Shown in pieces: positions 1-9,449 of a DNA stretch of 64,000 nucleotides. Position numbers and translations under genes: made by a program. Every line of letters starts with the position of its first letter. The stretch's first letter is position 1. The stretch lies in the NCBI GenBank assembly GCA_018623155.1, contig JAAZVZ010000009.1:34594-98593 (forward strand), in the 5' to 3' direction. Origin of the DNA: Glaciecola sp. GTDB taxonomy: Bacteria > Pseudomonadota > Gammaproteobacteria > Enterobacterales > Alteromonadaceae. Under the pieces are notes generated by a model. It saw only the letters and a list, made by a program, of their open reading frames with translations, had not been told where the DNA came from and did not search any database.

Positions 1-825
1 GACTTTGTGAATGGCTTAAATGTCTTATCAAACCTCACCGATGGCAAGCTATATGTGAGTAAAGCTGCTGGCGCATCAGTCGACACTGGTAATGCCAAGG
101 TAGAAGGCCATGAGTTTGCAGGTCCACACCCAGCAGGATTGGTTGGCACACACATACATATGATTGATGCGGTAGGTGCTAACAAAATTAACTGGCACAT
201 CAACTACCAAGACGTCATTGCGGTCGGTGCGCTATTTACCACCGGTCAACTTGACGCATCTCGCGTTGTTTCAGTAGCCGGTCCTGCAGCAAAGAACCCA
301 CGTCTAGTGCGCACTTTAATCGGTGCATCACTTGACCAACTAACAGCAAGTGAAGCATCTTTAGATAATACGCGAGTGATTTCTGGTTCCGTTTTACATG
401 GAACGAATGCAGTAGGTCCTCATGCCTATCTAGGTCGTTTCCACTTGCAAGTGTCTCTCATTGAAGAAGACAAAGAAAAACGTTTGTTCGGTTGGATTAC
501 GCCAGGCGGTGACAAACACTCAGTAACGCGTGCTTATCTAGGTCATTTAAATACCAAGCGTTTGTTTGATATGACCTCTACTACCAACGGTTCTGACCGT
601 TCTATGGTGCCAATTGGCAACTATGAGCGCATCATGCCGTTAGACATTTTACCAACGTTGCTATTGCGCGACATCATTTCAGGTGACACTGATACGGCTC
701 AACAGATGGGCTGTTTGGAACTGGATGAAGAAGATTTGGCATTGTGTTCTTATGTTTGCCCTGGCAAATATAACTATGGCCCAATCTTGCGTGATTGTTT
801 AACCAAAATTGAATTAGAGGGTTAA
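1..825 (+). CDS. nqrA: Na+-NQR subunit A, 5'-truncated by window edge
   Basis: This is the C-terminal ~274 residues of NqrA, a peripheral cytoplasmic subunit of the Na+-translocating NADH:quinone oxidoreductase, linked in the literature to quinone binding. The reading frame is open through base 1, so the gene continues upstream; the GTG at base 7 is an internal valine, not a start. Full-length NqrA is about 445 residues, so some 170 N-terminal residues are missing. Stretches such as [13 protein letters not shown] and [15 protein letters not shown] are typical of the family. nqrB begins three bases after the stop, and the remaining nqr genes follow in the usual order, which makes the identification secure. 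Confidence 0.97.
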   Translation, partial: DFVNGLNVLSNLTDGKLYVSKAAGASVDTGNAKVEGHEFAGPHPAGLVGTHIHMIDAVGANKINWHINYQDVIAVGALFTTGQLDASRVVSVAGPAAKNPRLVRTLIGASLDQLTASEASLDNTRVISGSVLHGTNAVGPHAYLGRFHLQVSLIEEDKEKRLFGWITPGGDKHSVTRAYLGHLNTKRLFDMTSTTNGSDRSMVPIGNYERIMPLDILPTLLLRDIISGDTDTAQQMGCLELDEEDLALCSYVCPGKYNYGPILRDCLTKIELEG

Positions 826-828
826 CCA

Positions 829-2040
829 ATGGGTTTGAAAGCATATTTAGAAAAAATTGAGCCGGATTTTGAGCCGGGTGGTAAGCACGAAAAGTGGTAC
901 GCGCTTTATGAAGCCGTCGCGACTGTGCTCTACACTCCGGGCAAAGTGAACAAATCAACGACTCACGTCCGCGATAGCATCGACTTAAAACGCATCATGA
1001 TCATGGTATGGATGGCGACGTTTCCAGCGATGTTCTACGGCATGTACAACATTGGTAATCAAGCGAACATCGCAATTTTAGGTGGTGCAACCTTACCAGA
1101 TGCATGGCAAGCAGCGTTATTCACTGCACTTGGCGGACAACTTGGTGTGGCAGATGCTTCTGCACTGACCTTGTTCTTCTATGGTGCATGTTGGTGGCTA
1201 CCGATTTATGCGGTGACATTCGTTGTCGGTGGTTTCTGGGAAGTATTATTTGCTTCAGTACGTAAGCACGAAGTTAACGAAGGCTTCTTCGTGACATCTG
1301 TGCTATTTGCTTTGACGTTACCTGCGACTGTGCCGTTATGGCAAGTGGCGCTAGGTATCACGTTTGGTGTCGTTATCGCTAAAGAAGTGTTTGGTGGTAC
1401 TGGACGTAACTTCCTCAACCCAGCCTTATCTGGTCGTGCGTTCCTATACTTTGCATACCCTGCACAAATGTCTGGCGACTCAATTTGGGTAGCCGCTGAT
1501 GGTTACTCAGGCGCAACGTGGTTAAGCCAAGCTGCTTCTGGCTCAATGGACTTTTCTGACATGAATGCTTGGATGCAAGCTTTCTTGGGTAACATCCAAG
1601 GCTCAGCAGGTGAAGTATCAACGCTGATGATTATGTTGGGCGGTTTATTCATTATTTATCTTCGCATAGCGAGTTGGCGTATTGTTGCAGGCGTGCTATT
1701 TGGTGTTATTTTCTTAACATCTATCCTAAACATGGTGGCTCCTGCGGATAATCCAAACCACTACCTAGCCATGCCTTGGTACTGGCACATGGTGATCGGT
1801 GGTATGGCATTTGGTATGTTCTTCATGGCGACTGACCCAGTATCAGCATCATTTACCGACACAGGTAAATGGGCATACGGTTTCTTCATCGGCATGATGA
1901 CAGTGATTGTCCGTGTACTGAACCCTGCATTCCCAGAGGGGATCATGCTCGCTATCTTGTTCGCCAATTTATGGGCGCCATTATTTGACTATTTCGTTGC
2001 ACAAAGCAACATCAAACGGAGGGTTGCACGTGTCAGCTAA
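829..2040 (+). CDS. nqrB: Na+-NQR subunit B
   Basis: NqrB is an integral membrane subunit of the sodium-pumping NADH:quinone oxidoreductase. It carries a covalently bound FMN and, from published work, riboflavin. The protein has 403 residues with many hydrophobic segments. The flavin attachment motif SGAT is present, with the acceptor threonine at residue 230 (YSGATWLS). Attachment of FMN to this threonine is done by ApbE, encoded downstream at 5369. The gene overlaps the GTG start of nqrC by 11 bases, which suggests translational coupling. The start ATG lies three bases after the nqrA stop. Length and composition are normal for the family. Confidence 0.98.
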   Translation: MGLKAYLEKIEPDFEPGGKHEKWYALYEAVATVLYTPGKVNKSTTHVRDSIDLKRIMIMVWMATFPAMFYGMYNIGNQANIAILGGATLPDAWQAALFTALGGQLGVADASALTLFFYGACWWLPIYAVTFVVGGFWEVLFASVRKHEVNEGFFVTSVLFALTLPATVPLWQVALGITFGVVIAKEVFGGTGRNFLNPALSGRAFLYFAYPAQMSGDSIWVAADGYSGATWLSQAASGSMDFSDMNAWMQAFLGNIQGSAGEVSTLMIMLGGLFIIYLRIASWRIVAGVLFGVIFLTSILNMVAPADNPNHYLAMPWYWHMVIGGMAFGMFFMATDPVSASFTDTGKWAYGFFIGMMTVIVRVLNPAFPEGIMLAILFANLWAPLFDYFVAQSNIKRRVARVS

Positions 2041-2806
2041 AAAAGAAACTTTAGGCGGTACGGTTGGCGTAGTCCTCGCAGTATGTCTTGCCTGTTCCAT
2101 TGTCGTATCAAGTGCGGCGGTTGGTTTGCGTTCACTGCAGCAGTCAAATGCTGCAGTTGATAAGAAGACGAACATCTTAACTGCTGCAGGTTTACATGAA
2201 GCAGGAATGACTAAAGATGCGATTGCAGAGCTTTACGCTGCACGTGTTGAAGAGAAATTTGTTGATTTAGAAACCGGTGAGTATGTTGCTAATCCTGTTG
2301 CTGACTCAGGCAAAGCCTTTGATATGTACGGCAAGATGTCGAAAGACCCAGAAACCAGTGTGACAGTTGAAGGTAACGTGGGTTTCTCACGTCGCTCGGC
2401 GATTGCTAACGTGTTCCACATCAAAGATGAAGACGGCGCTATCTCTCGTATCATTTTACCGGTACACGGTGCAGGTCTTTGGGACTTGATGTATGGCTTC
2501 TTAGCAGTAAACTCTGATGGGAACACGATTGAAGAGTTGGTCTACTATGCCCACAAAGAAACTCCAGGACTGGGTGGAGAAATCCAAAACCCAGCATGGA
2601 TGGCCAAGTGGAATGGTAAGCAAATTTTCGATAATGGCGAAGTCGCTATCACAGTCAAAAAGCAAGCGGGTACTGATAACCCGTACGCGGTTGATGCACT
2701 ATCTGGTGCAACATTGACTTCAAACGGCGTCGCGAACACCTTGCAATATTGGGCAGGCGAAAATGGCTTCGGTCCGTATCTTGAAAAACAATCTTGGAAA
2801 TCATAA
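2030..2806 (+). CDS. nqrC: Na+-NQR subunit C
   Basis: NqrC has one N-terminal transmembrane helix and a periplasmic domain with covalently bound FMN; it relays electrons within Na+-NQR. The product is 258 residues. The flavinylation motif SGATLTS sits near residue 228, the ApbE target. A longer in-frame start exists at 1985, but the GTG at 2030 is chosen because a good ribosome binding site (CGGAGG, about 2018-2023) precedes it and the encoded start [10 protein letters not shown] matches the usual NqrC beginning just before its membrane helix (residues about 10-32). It overlaps the end of nqrB by 11 bases. Confidence 0.96.
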   Translation: MSAKKETLGGTVGVVLAVCLACSIVVSSAAVGLRSLQQSNAAVDKKTNILTAAGLHEAGMTKDAIAELYAARVEEKFVDLETGEYVANPVADSGKAFDMYGKMSKDPETSVTVEGNVGFSRRSAIANVFHIKDEDGAISRIILPVHGAGLWDLMYGFLAVNSDGNTIEELVYYAHKETPGLGGEIQNPAWMAKWNGKQIFDNGEVAITVKKQAGTDNPYAVDALSGATLTSNGVANTLQYWAGENGFGPYLEKQSWKS

Positions 2807-2818
2807 GGGGCATCACTC

Positions 2819-3454
2819 ATGGCGAGTAACGCGAAAGAAATGAAAAAAGCCCTCTTTGGGCCGATTATCGACTCGAACCCCATTGCACTGCACGTACTAG
2901 GTATTTGTTCTGCACTGGCGATCACTACCAAGTTAGAAACTGCATTAGTTATGTCGTTAGCATTAACGTCAGTATTGGCATTTTCAAACTTATTTATCTC
3001 AATTATTCGCAACCACATTCCATCAAGCGTGCGTATCATCATTCAGATGACCATCATCGCGTCATTGGTAATCGTTGTTGACCAAATTTTGAAAGCGTAT
3101 TCATACGAGATTTCAAAACAACTCTCGGTATTCGTTGGCTTGATTATTACCAACTGTATCGTCATGGGTCGTGCTGAAGCGTATGCGATGAAGTCACCAC
3201 CAATGATGAGTTTGCTAGACGGTATTGGTAACGGTTTAGGTTATTCATTTATCCTAATCGTCATCGGCACCATCAAAGAGCTATTCGGTTTTGGTACTAT
3301 CTTAGGCTTTGAAATTTTACCATTGGTCACAAACGGTGGCTGGTATCAAGCAAATGGTCTGTTAATTCTGCCATTTAGCTCATTCTTCTTAATCGGCGGT
3401 ATGATTTGGTTTATCCGTACCATTCGCCCTGAACAGGTCGAACCTAAGGACTAA
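2819..3454 (+). CDS. nqrD: Na+-NQR subunit D
   Basis: NqrD is a small (211 residues) six-helix membrane subunit of Na+-NQR. With NqrE it forms an inverted-repeat pair holding an intramembrane iron-sulfur centre in published structures. The expected cysteines are present: Cys30 in LGICSAL and another near residue 112 in TNCIVMG. It belongs to the RnfA/RnfE-NqrD/NqrE superfamily; the surrounding nqr genes decide it is Nqr rather than Rnf. It starts 12 bases after nqrC and ends two bases before nqrE. Confidence 0.97.
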   Translation: MASNAKEMKKALFGPIIDSNPIALHVLGICSALAITTKLETALVMSLALTSVLAFSNLFISIIRNHIPSSVRIIIQMTIIASLVIVVDQILKAYSYEISKQLSVFVGLIITNCIVMGRAEAYAMKSPPMMSLLDGIGNGLGYSFILIVIGTIKELFGFGTILGFEILPLVTNGGWYQANGLLILPFSSFFLIGGMIWFIRTIRPEQVEPKD

Positions 3455-3456
3455 TC

Positions 3457-4065
3457 ATGGAACAGTATGTTGGACTATTAGTGCGCTCAATCTTTGTTGA
3501 GAACATGGCACTATCACTTTTCTTAGGCATGTGTACTTTCTTGGCGGTATCAAAGAAAGTAGCAACTTCAATGGGCTTAGGTGTTGCGGTTATCGTGGTA
3601 TTAGGTATTTCAGTCCCGGTTAACCAAGTTATTTATACCAATATCCTTGCACCGGGTGCATTGGCATGGGCCGGTTTCCCCGATGCAGATTTGAGCTTCC
3701 TTAGCTTCTTAACGTTCATTGGTGTTATCGCAGCACTTGTACAGATTTTGGAAATGAGCTTGGATAAGTTTTTCCCAGCGTTATACAACGCATTAGGGAT
3801 TTTCTTACCGCTAATTACGGTAAACTGTGCGATCTTCGGTGGTGTTGCGTTTGCAGTACAGCGTGAATATAACCTGACAGAGAGCTTTGTGTATGGCATT
3901 GGCTCAGGTATAGGTTGGGCGCTAGCTATCGTATTATTAGCAGCAGTTCGTGAAAAACTAAAATATGCGGATATGCCTGATGGTGTTCGCGGTCTAGGTT
4001 CAGTATTTATGATTGCAGGTCTGATGGCCTTAGGTTTCCAATCATTTACTGGTATCGCAATTTAA
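3457..4065 (+). CDS. nqrE: Na+-NQR subunit E
   Basis: NqrE is the membrane partner of NqrD and is 202 residues with about six transmembrane helices. Conserved cysteines are visible at residue 26 (LGMCTF) and near residue 120 (VNCAIFGG), which in solved Na+-NQR structures hold the intramembrane Fe-S centre together with the NqrD cysteines. The start follows the nqrD stop by two bases, so the two subunits are probably made together. Nothing is unusual in length or sequence. Confidence 0.97.
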   Translation: MEQYVGLLVRSIFVENMALSLFLGMCTFLAVSKKVATSMGLGVAVIVVLGISVPVNQVIYTNILAPGALAWAGFPDADLSFLSFLTFIGVIAALVQILEMSLDKFFPALYNALGIFLPLITVNCAIFGGVAFAVQREYNLTESFVYGIGSGIGWALAIVLLAAVREKLKYADMPDGVRGLGSVFMIAGLMALGFQSFTGIAI

Positions 4066-4080
4066 TAGGAGAGCTAGATT

Positions 4081-5310
4081 ATGAATATAGAAGTTGTCCT
4101 CGGCGTAGGCATGTTCATTGTAATTGTACTTGCGCTTGTATTTATTATTATGTTTGCCAAGTCGAAGCTTGTACCTTCAGGCGACGTGCAAATTACGGTT
4201 AATGGCGATCCGGAAAAAACCATCGTCGCAGCACCAGGTGGCAAACTCCTTGGCGCATTAGCCGACTCAGGTATTTTCGTATCATCAGCGTGTGGTGGCG
4301 GTGGCTCATGTGGTCAGTGTCATGTCAAAATCAACACCGGTGGTGGCGAAATTTTACCAACTGAGTTAGACCACATTACGAAACGCGAAGCAAAAGAAGG
4401 CTGTCGCTTATCCTGTCAGGTTGCGGTTAAGCAAGACATGGATATTGAGTTACCTGAAGAAATTTTCGGCGTTAAGAAATGGGAATGTGAAGTTATTTCA
4501 AACAATAACGAAGCGACGTTCATCAAAGAACTGAAGCTTGCAATCCCTGATGGCGAATCTGTACCGTTCCGTGCAGGTGGTTATATTCAGATTGAGGCAC
4601 CACCTCATCATGTTAAGTACAAAGATTTTGATATCCCAGAAGAATATCGTCCAGATTGGAACCACTTTGGCTTCTTTGATGTGGAGTCTAAAGTGGACGA
4701 AGAAACGATTCGTGCATACTCAATGGCGAACTATCCTGAAGAAGAAGGTATTATTATGTTGAATGTGCGTATTGCTACGCCACCGCCTAATAACCTTAGC
4801 TTACCTGCAGGTAAAATGTCATCGTTCATTTGGAGCTTGAAAGAAGGTGATAAAGTCACGATTTCTGGTCCTTTCGGTGAATTCTTCGCGAAAGAAACAG
4901 ACGCTGAAATGGTCTTCGTGGGCGGTGGTGCAGGTATGGCGCCAATGCGTTCACACATCTTTGACCAACTTCGTCGCATCAAGTCAGACCGTAAAATGTC
5001 TTTCTGGTACGGAGCGCGTTCTAAGCGCGAAATGTTCTACGTACAAGATTTCGATATGTTGGCGGCAGAAAACGATAACTTCGATTGGCACGTGGCACTT
5101 TCTGATCCACAGCCTGAAGATGATTGGGACGGTTACACAGGCTTTATCCACAACGTATTGTTGGAAAACTACCTAAAAGACCACCCTGCCCCAGAAGATT
5201 GTGAGTTCTACATGTGTGGTCCTCCAATGATGAACGCAGCGGTTATCAACATGCTCAAAGACTTGGGTGTTGAAGACGAAAATATCATGTTAGATGACTT
5301 CGGTGGCTAA
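4081..5310 (+). CDS. nqrF: Na+-NQR subunit F, NADH-oxidising flavoprotein
   Basis: NqrF takes electrons from NADH and passes them into the complex. Its 409 residues read in order: one N-terminal membrane helix (about 5-27), a ferredoxin-like 2Fe-2S domain with the cysteine cluster [11 protein letters not shown] near residue 70 and a fourth cysteine near 111, an FAD-binding domain with the flavin motif RAYSMA, and an NADH-binding domain with [10 protein letters not shown] and the C-terminal CGPPMM motif. The start has a ribosome binding site AGGAGAG. It is the last structural gene of the operon; a strong terminator follows 16 bases after the stop. Confidence 0.98.
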   Translation: MNIEVVLGVGMFIVIVLALVFIIMFAKSKLVPSGDVQITVNGDPEKTIVAAPGGKLLGALADSGIFVSSACGGGGSCGQCHVKINTGGGEILPTELDHITKREAKEGCRLSCQVAVKQDMDIELPEEIFGVKKWECEVISNNNEATFIKELKLAIPDGESVPFRAGGYIQIEAPPHHVKYKDFDIPEEYRPDWNHFGFFDVESKVDEETIRAYSMANYPEEEGIIMLNVRIATPPPNNLSLPAGKMSSFIWSLKEGDKVTISGPFGEFFAKETDAEMVFVGGGAGMAPMRSHIFDQLRRIKSDRKMSFWYGARSKREMFYVQDFDMLAAENDNFDWHVALSDPQPEDDWDGYTGFIHNVLLENYLKDHPAPEDCEFYMCGPPMMNAAVINMLKDLGVEDENIMLDDFGG

Positions 5311-5326
5311 CATAATATTTACCAAG

Positions 5327-5352
5327 GAGCCGGCTTTTGTCGGCTCTTTTTT
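5327..5352 (+). terminator. Rho-independent terminator after nqrF
   Basis: A six-base-pair GC-rich stem (GAGCCG at 5327-5332 with CGGCTC at 5341-5346) closes an eight-base loop and is followed directly by six T residues. It ends the nqr structural operon. apbE begins only 16 bases after the T run, so apbE and nqrM must depend either on read-through or on a promoter overlapping this area. No convincing separate promoter was seen. Confidence 0.85.
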
Positions 5353-5368
5353 ATTGGGTTAAAGAAAA

Positions 5369-6382
5369 ATGACGAAACAAATTTTTGTATTAATATTCTG
5401 TGTTGTGCTGTGGTCATGTTCCCAACAAGCGCCTACAAATAATGAGATATTTCTCAATGGCAATACGATGGGAACGACTTACAATGTCAAATACCACAGT
5501 AGTGATGCCATATCTTCTGAAGCACTTCACGCACAGATCAACGACGCATTAATTCGCATCAACCAACTTATGTCGACTTATATATCAGATTCTGAACTAT
5601 CTCGTTTTAACCAATTGACGGCGGGAGAATCAATGATGTTGAGTCAGGAGACAATATTAGTTATTGAGGAAGCTAAACGCCTTGCGACTTTATCTGGTGG
5701 TGCATTAGATGTCACCATTGGACCATTGGTAAATCTGTGGGGCTTTGGCCCACAAAAACGCCCTGAAAAAATTCCGACTCAAGCACAAATAGATAGCGCT
5801 AAAGCGCTTATGGGATTAGAACATATCGCAATTGAAGGTAGCATGGCTACGAAACACATCGATGGTCTATATGTTGATTTATCACCGATCGCAAAAGGTT
5901 ATGGCGTAGATGTGTTAGCTGAGATACTCGAATCTCACGACATCGATAATTACTTAGTGGAAATTGGTGGTGAAATGCGAGTCTCGGGAAGTAAACTAAA
6001 CGGTTCAGATTGGCGTATAGCGATTGAAAAGCCCTTGAGTGAGCAACGAGCCATTCAAAAAGTTATTTCTATTGGAAACCATGCGATTGCGACATCCGGT
6101 GATTATCGTAATTATTACGAAGAAGATGGTATTCGTTATTCACATCTAATCGATCCTGAAACAGGTCTCCCCATACAGCACAAATTAGTCTCTGTAACCG
6201 TTGTTCATCGCACTTCTATGATTGCAGATGGCTTGGCAACAGCATTGAGTATCATGGGTACTGAGAGAGCATTACAATTGGCCGAAAGTGAATCTTTAGC
6301 CGTGTTACTCATTACTAAATCAGACAATGGTTTTGTGGAGTATCGCTCGCCAGAATTTGACCAGCTTGTTACAATACATTAA
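5369..6382 (+). CDS. apbE: FAD:protein FMN transferase (lipoprotein)
   Basis: ApbE transfers FMN from FAD to threonine in the SGAT motifs of NqrB and NqrC, on the periplasmic side. The 337-residue product starts with a lipoprotein signal peptide whose lipobox cysteine lies in LWSCSQQ (near residue 17). Family signatures include NGNTMGTTYNV, MSTYISDSELSRFN, the glycine-rich VEIGGEMRV and the metal-site region SMIADGLATALSIMG near the C-terminus. The gene follows nqrF across a terminator and precedes nqrM, a common arrangement. The ribosome binding site before the ATG is weak and A-rich. Confidence 0.96.
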   Translation: MTKQIFVLIFCVVLWSCSQQAPTNNEIFLNGNTMGTTYNVKYHSSDAISSEALHAQINDALIRINQLMSTYISDSELSRFNQLTAGESMMLSQETILVIEEAKRLATLSGGALDVTIGPLVNLWGFGPQKRPEKIPTQAQIDSAKALMGLEHIAIEGSMATKHIDGLYVDLSPIAKGYGVDVLAEILESHDIDNYLVEIGGEMRVSGSKLNGSDWRIAIEKPLSEQRAIQKVISIGNHAIATSGDYRNYYEEDGIRYSHLIDPETGLPIQHKLVSVTVVHRTSMIADGLATALSIMGTERALQLAESESLAVLLITKSDNGFVEYRSPEFDQLVTIH

Positions 6383-6400
6383 GCAATATAGGAATTGATT

Positions 6401-6634
6401 ATGAGCACGTTTATCTTAGCATTTGTGTTTTTTGTGACGATGGTTTTGGCTATGGCTGTCGGTTATTTGGTGCAAAAAAAGACCATATCGGGAAGCTGTG
6501 GGGGGCTAGGAGCCCTAGGTATCTCGAAGGCCTGTGATTGTCCAGAACCTTGTGATCGAAAAAAAGCGCGAATGGAGCGTGAAGAAGCCCGCCAGAAAAA
6601 AATTGCCGAATGGAATAAGGATAAAATTATTTAA
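6401..6634 (+). CDS. nqrM: Na+-NQR maturation protein NqrM (DUF539)
   Basis: NqrM is a small membrane protein needed to assemble Na+-NQR, thought to help deliver iron to the NqrD/NqrE site. The 77-residue product has one N-terminal transmembrane helix (about 4-25) and then a soluble part with four cysteines in the pattern CGGLGALG...CDCPEPC, diagnostic of the family, and a basic, charged tail. A TTG six bases upstream is in frame, but the ATG at 6401 has AGGAA at a six-base distance and is preferred. It follows apbE by 18 bases. Confidence 0.95.
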   Translation: MSTFILAFVFFVTMVLAMAVGYLVQKKTISGSCGGLGALGISKACDCPEPCDRKKARMEREEARQKKIAEWNKDKII

Positions 6635-6698
6635 TAAAAGACAGCTCGCTTTATTTTATGTTAATTTAGTATTTACAATTATAAAAATATAAAGCGAT

Positions 6699-9449
6699 AT
6701 GAAACGATTAATTTCTTTCTTTGTAATCATTTTACTACCCTTTTTTAGTCACTCTCAATCTTCTGGGAGTGACCCATTTAAAAGATTATTTGGCGATATT
6801 CCAAAGCAATTTACTCCTATATATAAGTCAGCTAAACGTTTGCAAAAGCCTGGGTTTTATCAGGATATTGTCACGCGTAATGGGCTTGATTTTACAAGAT
6901 TATCAACTCGTGGGCAGTACACCGGTATTACTGAGTATCAGGGCCATGGTCAACATTGGATTGAATTTGACACAGAAAATGGTACTTATTCTGTCAATAT
7001 CATGCGTGAAGGGCATATACATGGTGTATTTGAAGGTGATTCGTTAGGGGCTGCCAAATTAGCACGTCAGCCACAATATCAAGCTCTGCAAGTTGATAAC
7101 ACGGTTGTTGTAGACATCATGTTGTTATATACGCCTAATATCGTCAATGCCTACCCAGATGAATTGACAGAAACACTTCTCGCTCATTTAGTCAATAAAG
7201 CGAATCAGGCATTTGTGAATAGTGATATCAATGTTCAGTTGCGATTAGTACACACTCATTTTGTTGATTATCGTATAGGCTCAAATTTTCAAGCGCTTGA
7301 CGATTTAACTGCAGCACTCAATAACGACATTTCTGATAGCAGCCTCAGTCAAGTACGTGTGCTAAGGGATGAAATGGGAGCAGATATTGTTGCGATGATC
7401 CGTACCCATGATTTGATTGAACGTGAGGTATGTGGTGTAGCAAGGTTCCCGAATACTGAGACAGATGTTTTGGTCAACATTTCAAATGTTGGGATCAGTG
7501 GTGGTTCAAATTGCATAGACACATTTACCCATGAAATTGGTCATAATTTTGGTGCTGGACACCAAGCGGTGGATGGCCAGAGTCGCGGAGCATTGGACAA
7601 TTCAGGGGCATTGTTAATCCCTGGTAAATTCAATACTGTGATGTCTTCCATAGGTACTGGCGATGATAATCGAAACTTTAAGCTCAATGTGTTTTCTAAT
7701 TTAGATAACCAATGTGGGGGGCGCATTTGTGGTGATGCTGAGTTCGCCGATAATGCCAGTACAGTAGAGGCTTTTGCCTTGCAAAACGCTAATTTGCGAG
7801 AAGCAACTATACCATTAGATAATTTCAGCTTACCGCTGAAAACCTTTCCCGATAGTGATAACGATTCGGTAGATGATCGCTTTGATGCTTTTCCACATTT
7901 GGCCTCAGAAACCTCTGATGTTGATAATGATGGTATAGGCGACAATTCCGATGCATTTGTAAATGATTCCACTGAATTCATTGATACGGATAGTGATGGC
8001 ATTGGTAATTCAGCCGATCAAGATGACGATAATGATGGGGTGTTAGATAGCTTGGATGACTTACCATTAGATGCGCAAGAATCCGTTGATTCAGACGGTG
8101 ATGGTGTCGGAGCCAACCGTGATGCCTTGGAAAATGATTTCAGAGAGTTTTTGGATAATGACGGTGATGGAATCGGTAACCGAGCCGATCCTGATGACGA
8201 TAATGATGGTCTACCTGATTTTTATCAGTCTCAGTCCTTAAGTGCCTATGATGTCCTAGTAGTGAGTGCAGATTCCAATGAGTTACTTTCTTTTGATGCG
8301 AGTACAGGTGCATTTAATGAGATAGTAACAACATTACCAGAGGGAAGTTTCACGTTTCGTAGTGATCTCGTGGTCACGCAAAATCAAGCGCAAGTTTTTT
8401 TTATCGCTCAAAGTGATGTATATCGCCTCGACCGTCAAACGGGTGAAGTCAGTGTATTACTTGACCGCAGTGAACTATTCGCAAACTTTCCTGAGCATTT
8501 GGGCCTCGTAGATGATGAACGCCTTGTCGTAACAAACTCACGTTTTAATTTTGAAATCATTGAGATATTTGATTTAACTTCATCTGGTAGTGTACTTACC
8601 TATCAGAGGTTTATTGAAGGTGTACAGCGTGATTTAAACATTTTGACTTCCCAAAGAATGATGGTAACAGACCGTTTAAATAACCGCGTCAACATTCTCA
8701 GTCTAACTGACTCTGCTTCAGAACTCACTCTTTTTGCTGATGAGTTCCTGGAAAAACCTGAATATATTGATCTAACCAGTACGGGTTTTATACTAGTCTC
8801 CACATCAGAAAATAATGTGAATTCGTACCGCGGTACCGGAGCATATCGAAGTCAGACGGTTAGTGGTGACCAGTATGGAATTGACAAAATTGGTTGTTTA
8901 GTCGTTGGGCCTCAAGATATTTTGTTAATATGTGATCCAAATAATAACCGAATTTTGGCATTTGATGCTAACTCAGGACAGTTCATTAGTGAAATCATTA
9001 ACGACAATGGCTCGTCATTGGCAAGGCCTGTGGGAGTTGCCTTTGTTGCAAAAGCCAATGATCCAACCCCTTATGTAGCCGATTTTGATATCGATTCCGA
9101 TGGTGTGGTCAATGCGTCAGATGCATTTCCTCGCGATCCTAATGAGTCAGTAGATACGGATGGCGATGGCATTGGTAACAATGAAGATACTGACGATGAT
9201 AATGACGGCATGCCGGATTCTTATGAGAACCAGTATAATTTTGATCCATTGGACCCAAGTGATGCAACACAAGATGCAGATGACGACGGATCGAGTAATT
9301 TAGCCGAGTATACCATCGGTTCGAATCCACGAGTCAGCTCACAAACTGAACTGGAGCAACGCAACTCAGGCGGAAGCGGGGGAGCCGTACAATGGTGGTG
9401 GTTACTACTTGGTACATTGCTGTTCGGTAGAAGGTATTTTTCTAATTAA
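6699..9449 (+). CDS. Secreted reprolysin-like zinc metalloprotease with TSP3 repeats and GlyGly-CTERM
   Basis: This 916-residue protein begins with a signal peptide (to about residue 20). The catalytic zinc motif HEIGHNFGAGH (HExxHxxGxxH) is at 278-288, followed by a plausible Met-turn in FNTVMSS, so it is a metzincin of the M12B/reprolysin-like kind. Residues about 384-509 form a run of aspartate-rich, calcium-binding thrombospondin type 3 repeats. About 515-780 looks like a beta-propeller (repeated short strands, DANSGQFISEI). A second TSP3 block spans 794-877. The tail from about 889 has a Gly/Ser linker, a Trp/Leu-rich helix and terminal Arg residues, matching a GlyGly-CTERM (rhombosortase) sorting signal. 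It is probably exported and cleaved at the surface. The substrate is unknown. The gene stands alone. Confidence 0.88.
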   Translation: MKRLISFFVIILLPFFSHSQSSGSDPFKRLFGDIPKQFTPIYKSAKRLQKPGFYQDIVTRNGLDFTRLSTRGQYTGITEYQGHGQHWIEFDTENGTYSVNIMREGHIHGVFEGDSLGAAKLARQPQYQALQVDNTVVVDIMLLYTPNIVNAYPDELTETLLAHLVNKANQAFVNSDINVQLRLVHTHFVDYRIGSNFQALDDLTAALNNDISDSSLSQVRVLRDEMGADIVAMIRTHDLIEREVCGVARFPNTETDVLVNISNVGISGGSNCIDTFTHEIGHNFGAGHQAVDGQSRGALDNSGALLIPGKFNTVMSSIGTGDDNRNFKLNVFSNLDNQCGGRICGDAEFADNASTVEAFALQNANLREATIPLDNFSLPLKTFPDSDNDSVDDRFDAFPHLASETSDVDNDGIGDNSDAFVNDSTEFIDTDSDGIGNSADQDDDNDGVLDSLDDLPLDAQESVDSDGDGVGANRDALENDFREFLDNDGDGIGNRADPDDDNDGLPDFYQSQSLSAYDVLVVSADSNELLSFDASTGAFNEIVTTLPEGSFTFRSDLVVTQNQAQVFFIAQSDVYRLDRQTGEVSVLLDRSELFANFPEHLGLVDDERLVVTNSRFNFEIIEIFDLTSSGSVLTYQRFIEGVQRDLNILTSQRMMVTDRLNNRVNILSLTDSASELTLFADEFLEKPEYIDLTSTGFILVSTSENNVNSYRGTGAYRSQTVSGDQYGIDKIGCLVVGPQDILLICDPNNNRILAFDANSGQFISEIINDNGSSLARPVGVAFVAKANDPTPYVADFDIDSDGVVNASDAFPRDPNESVDTDGDGIGNNEDTDDDNDGMPDSYENQYNFDPLDPSDATQDADDDGSSNLAEYTIGSNPRVSSQTELEQRNSGGSGGAVQWWWLLLGTLLFGRRYFSN

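Noticed and set aside
7850-8225. Apparent DNA tandem repeats rich in GAT/GAC
   Set aside because: They are explained by the aspartate-rich TSP3 protein repeats; the DNA units vary and are not a satellite.
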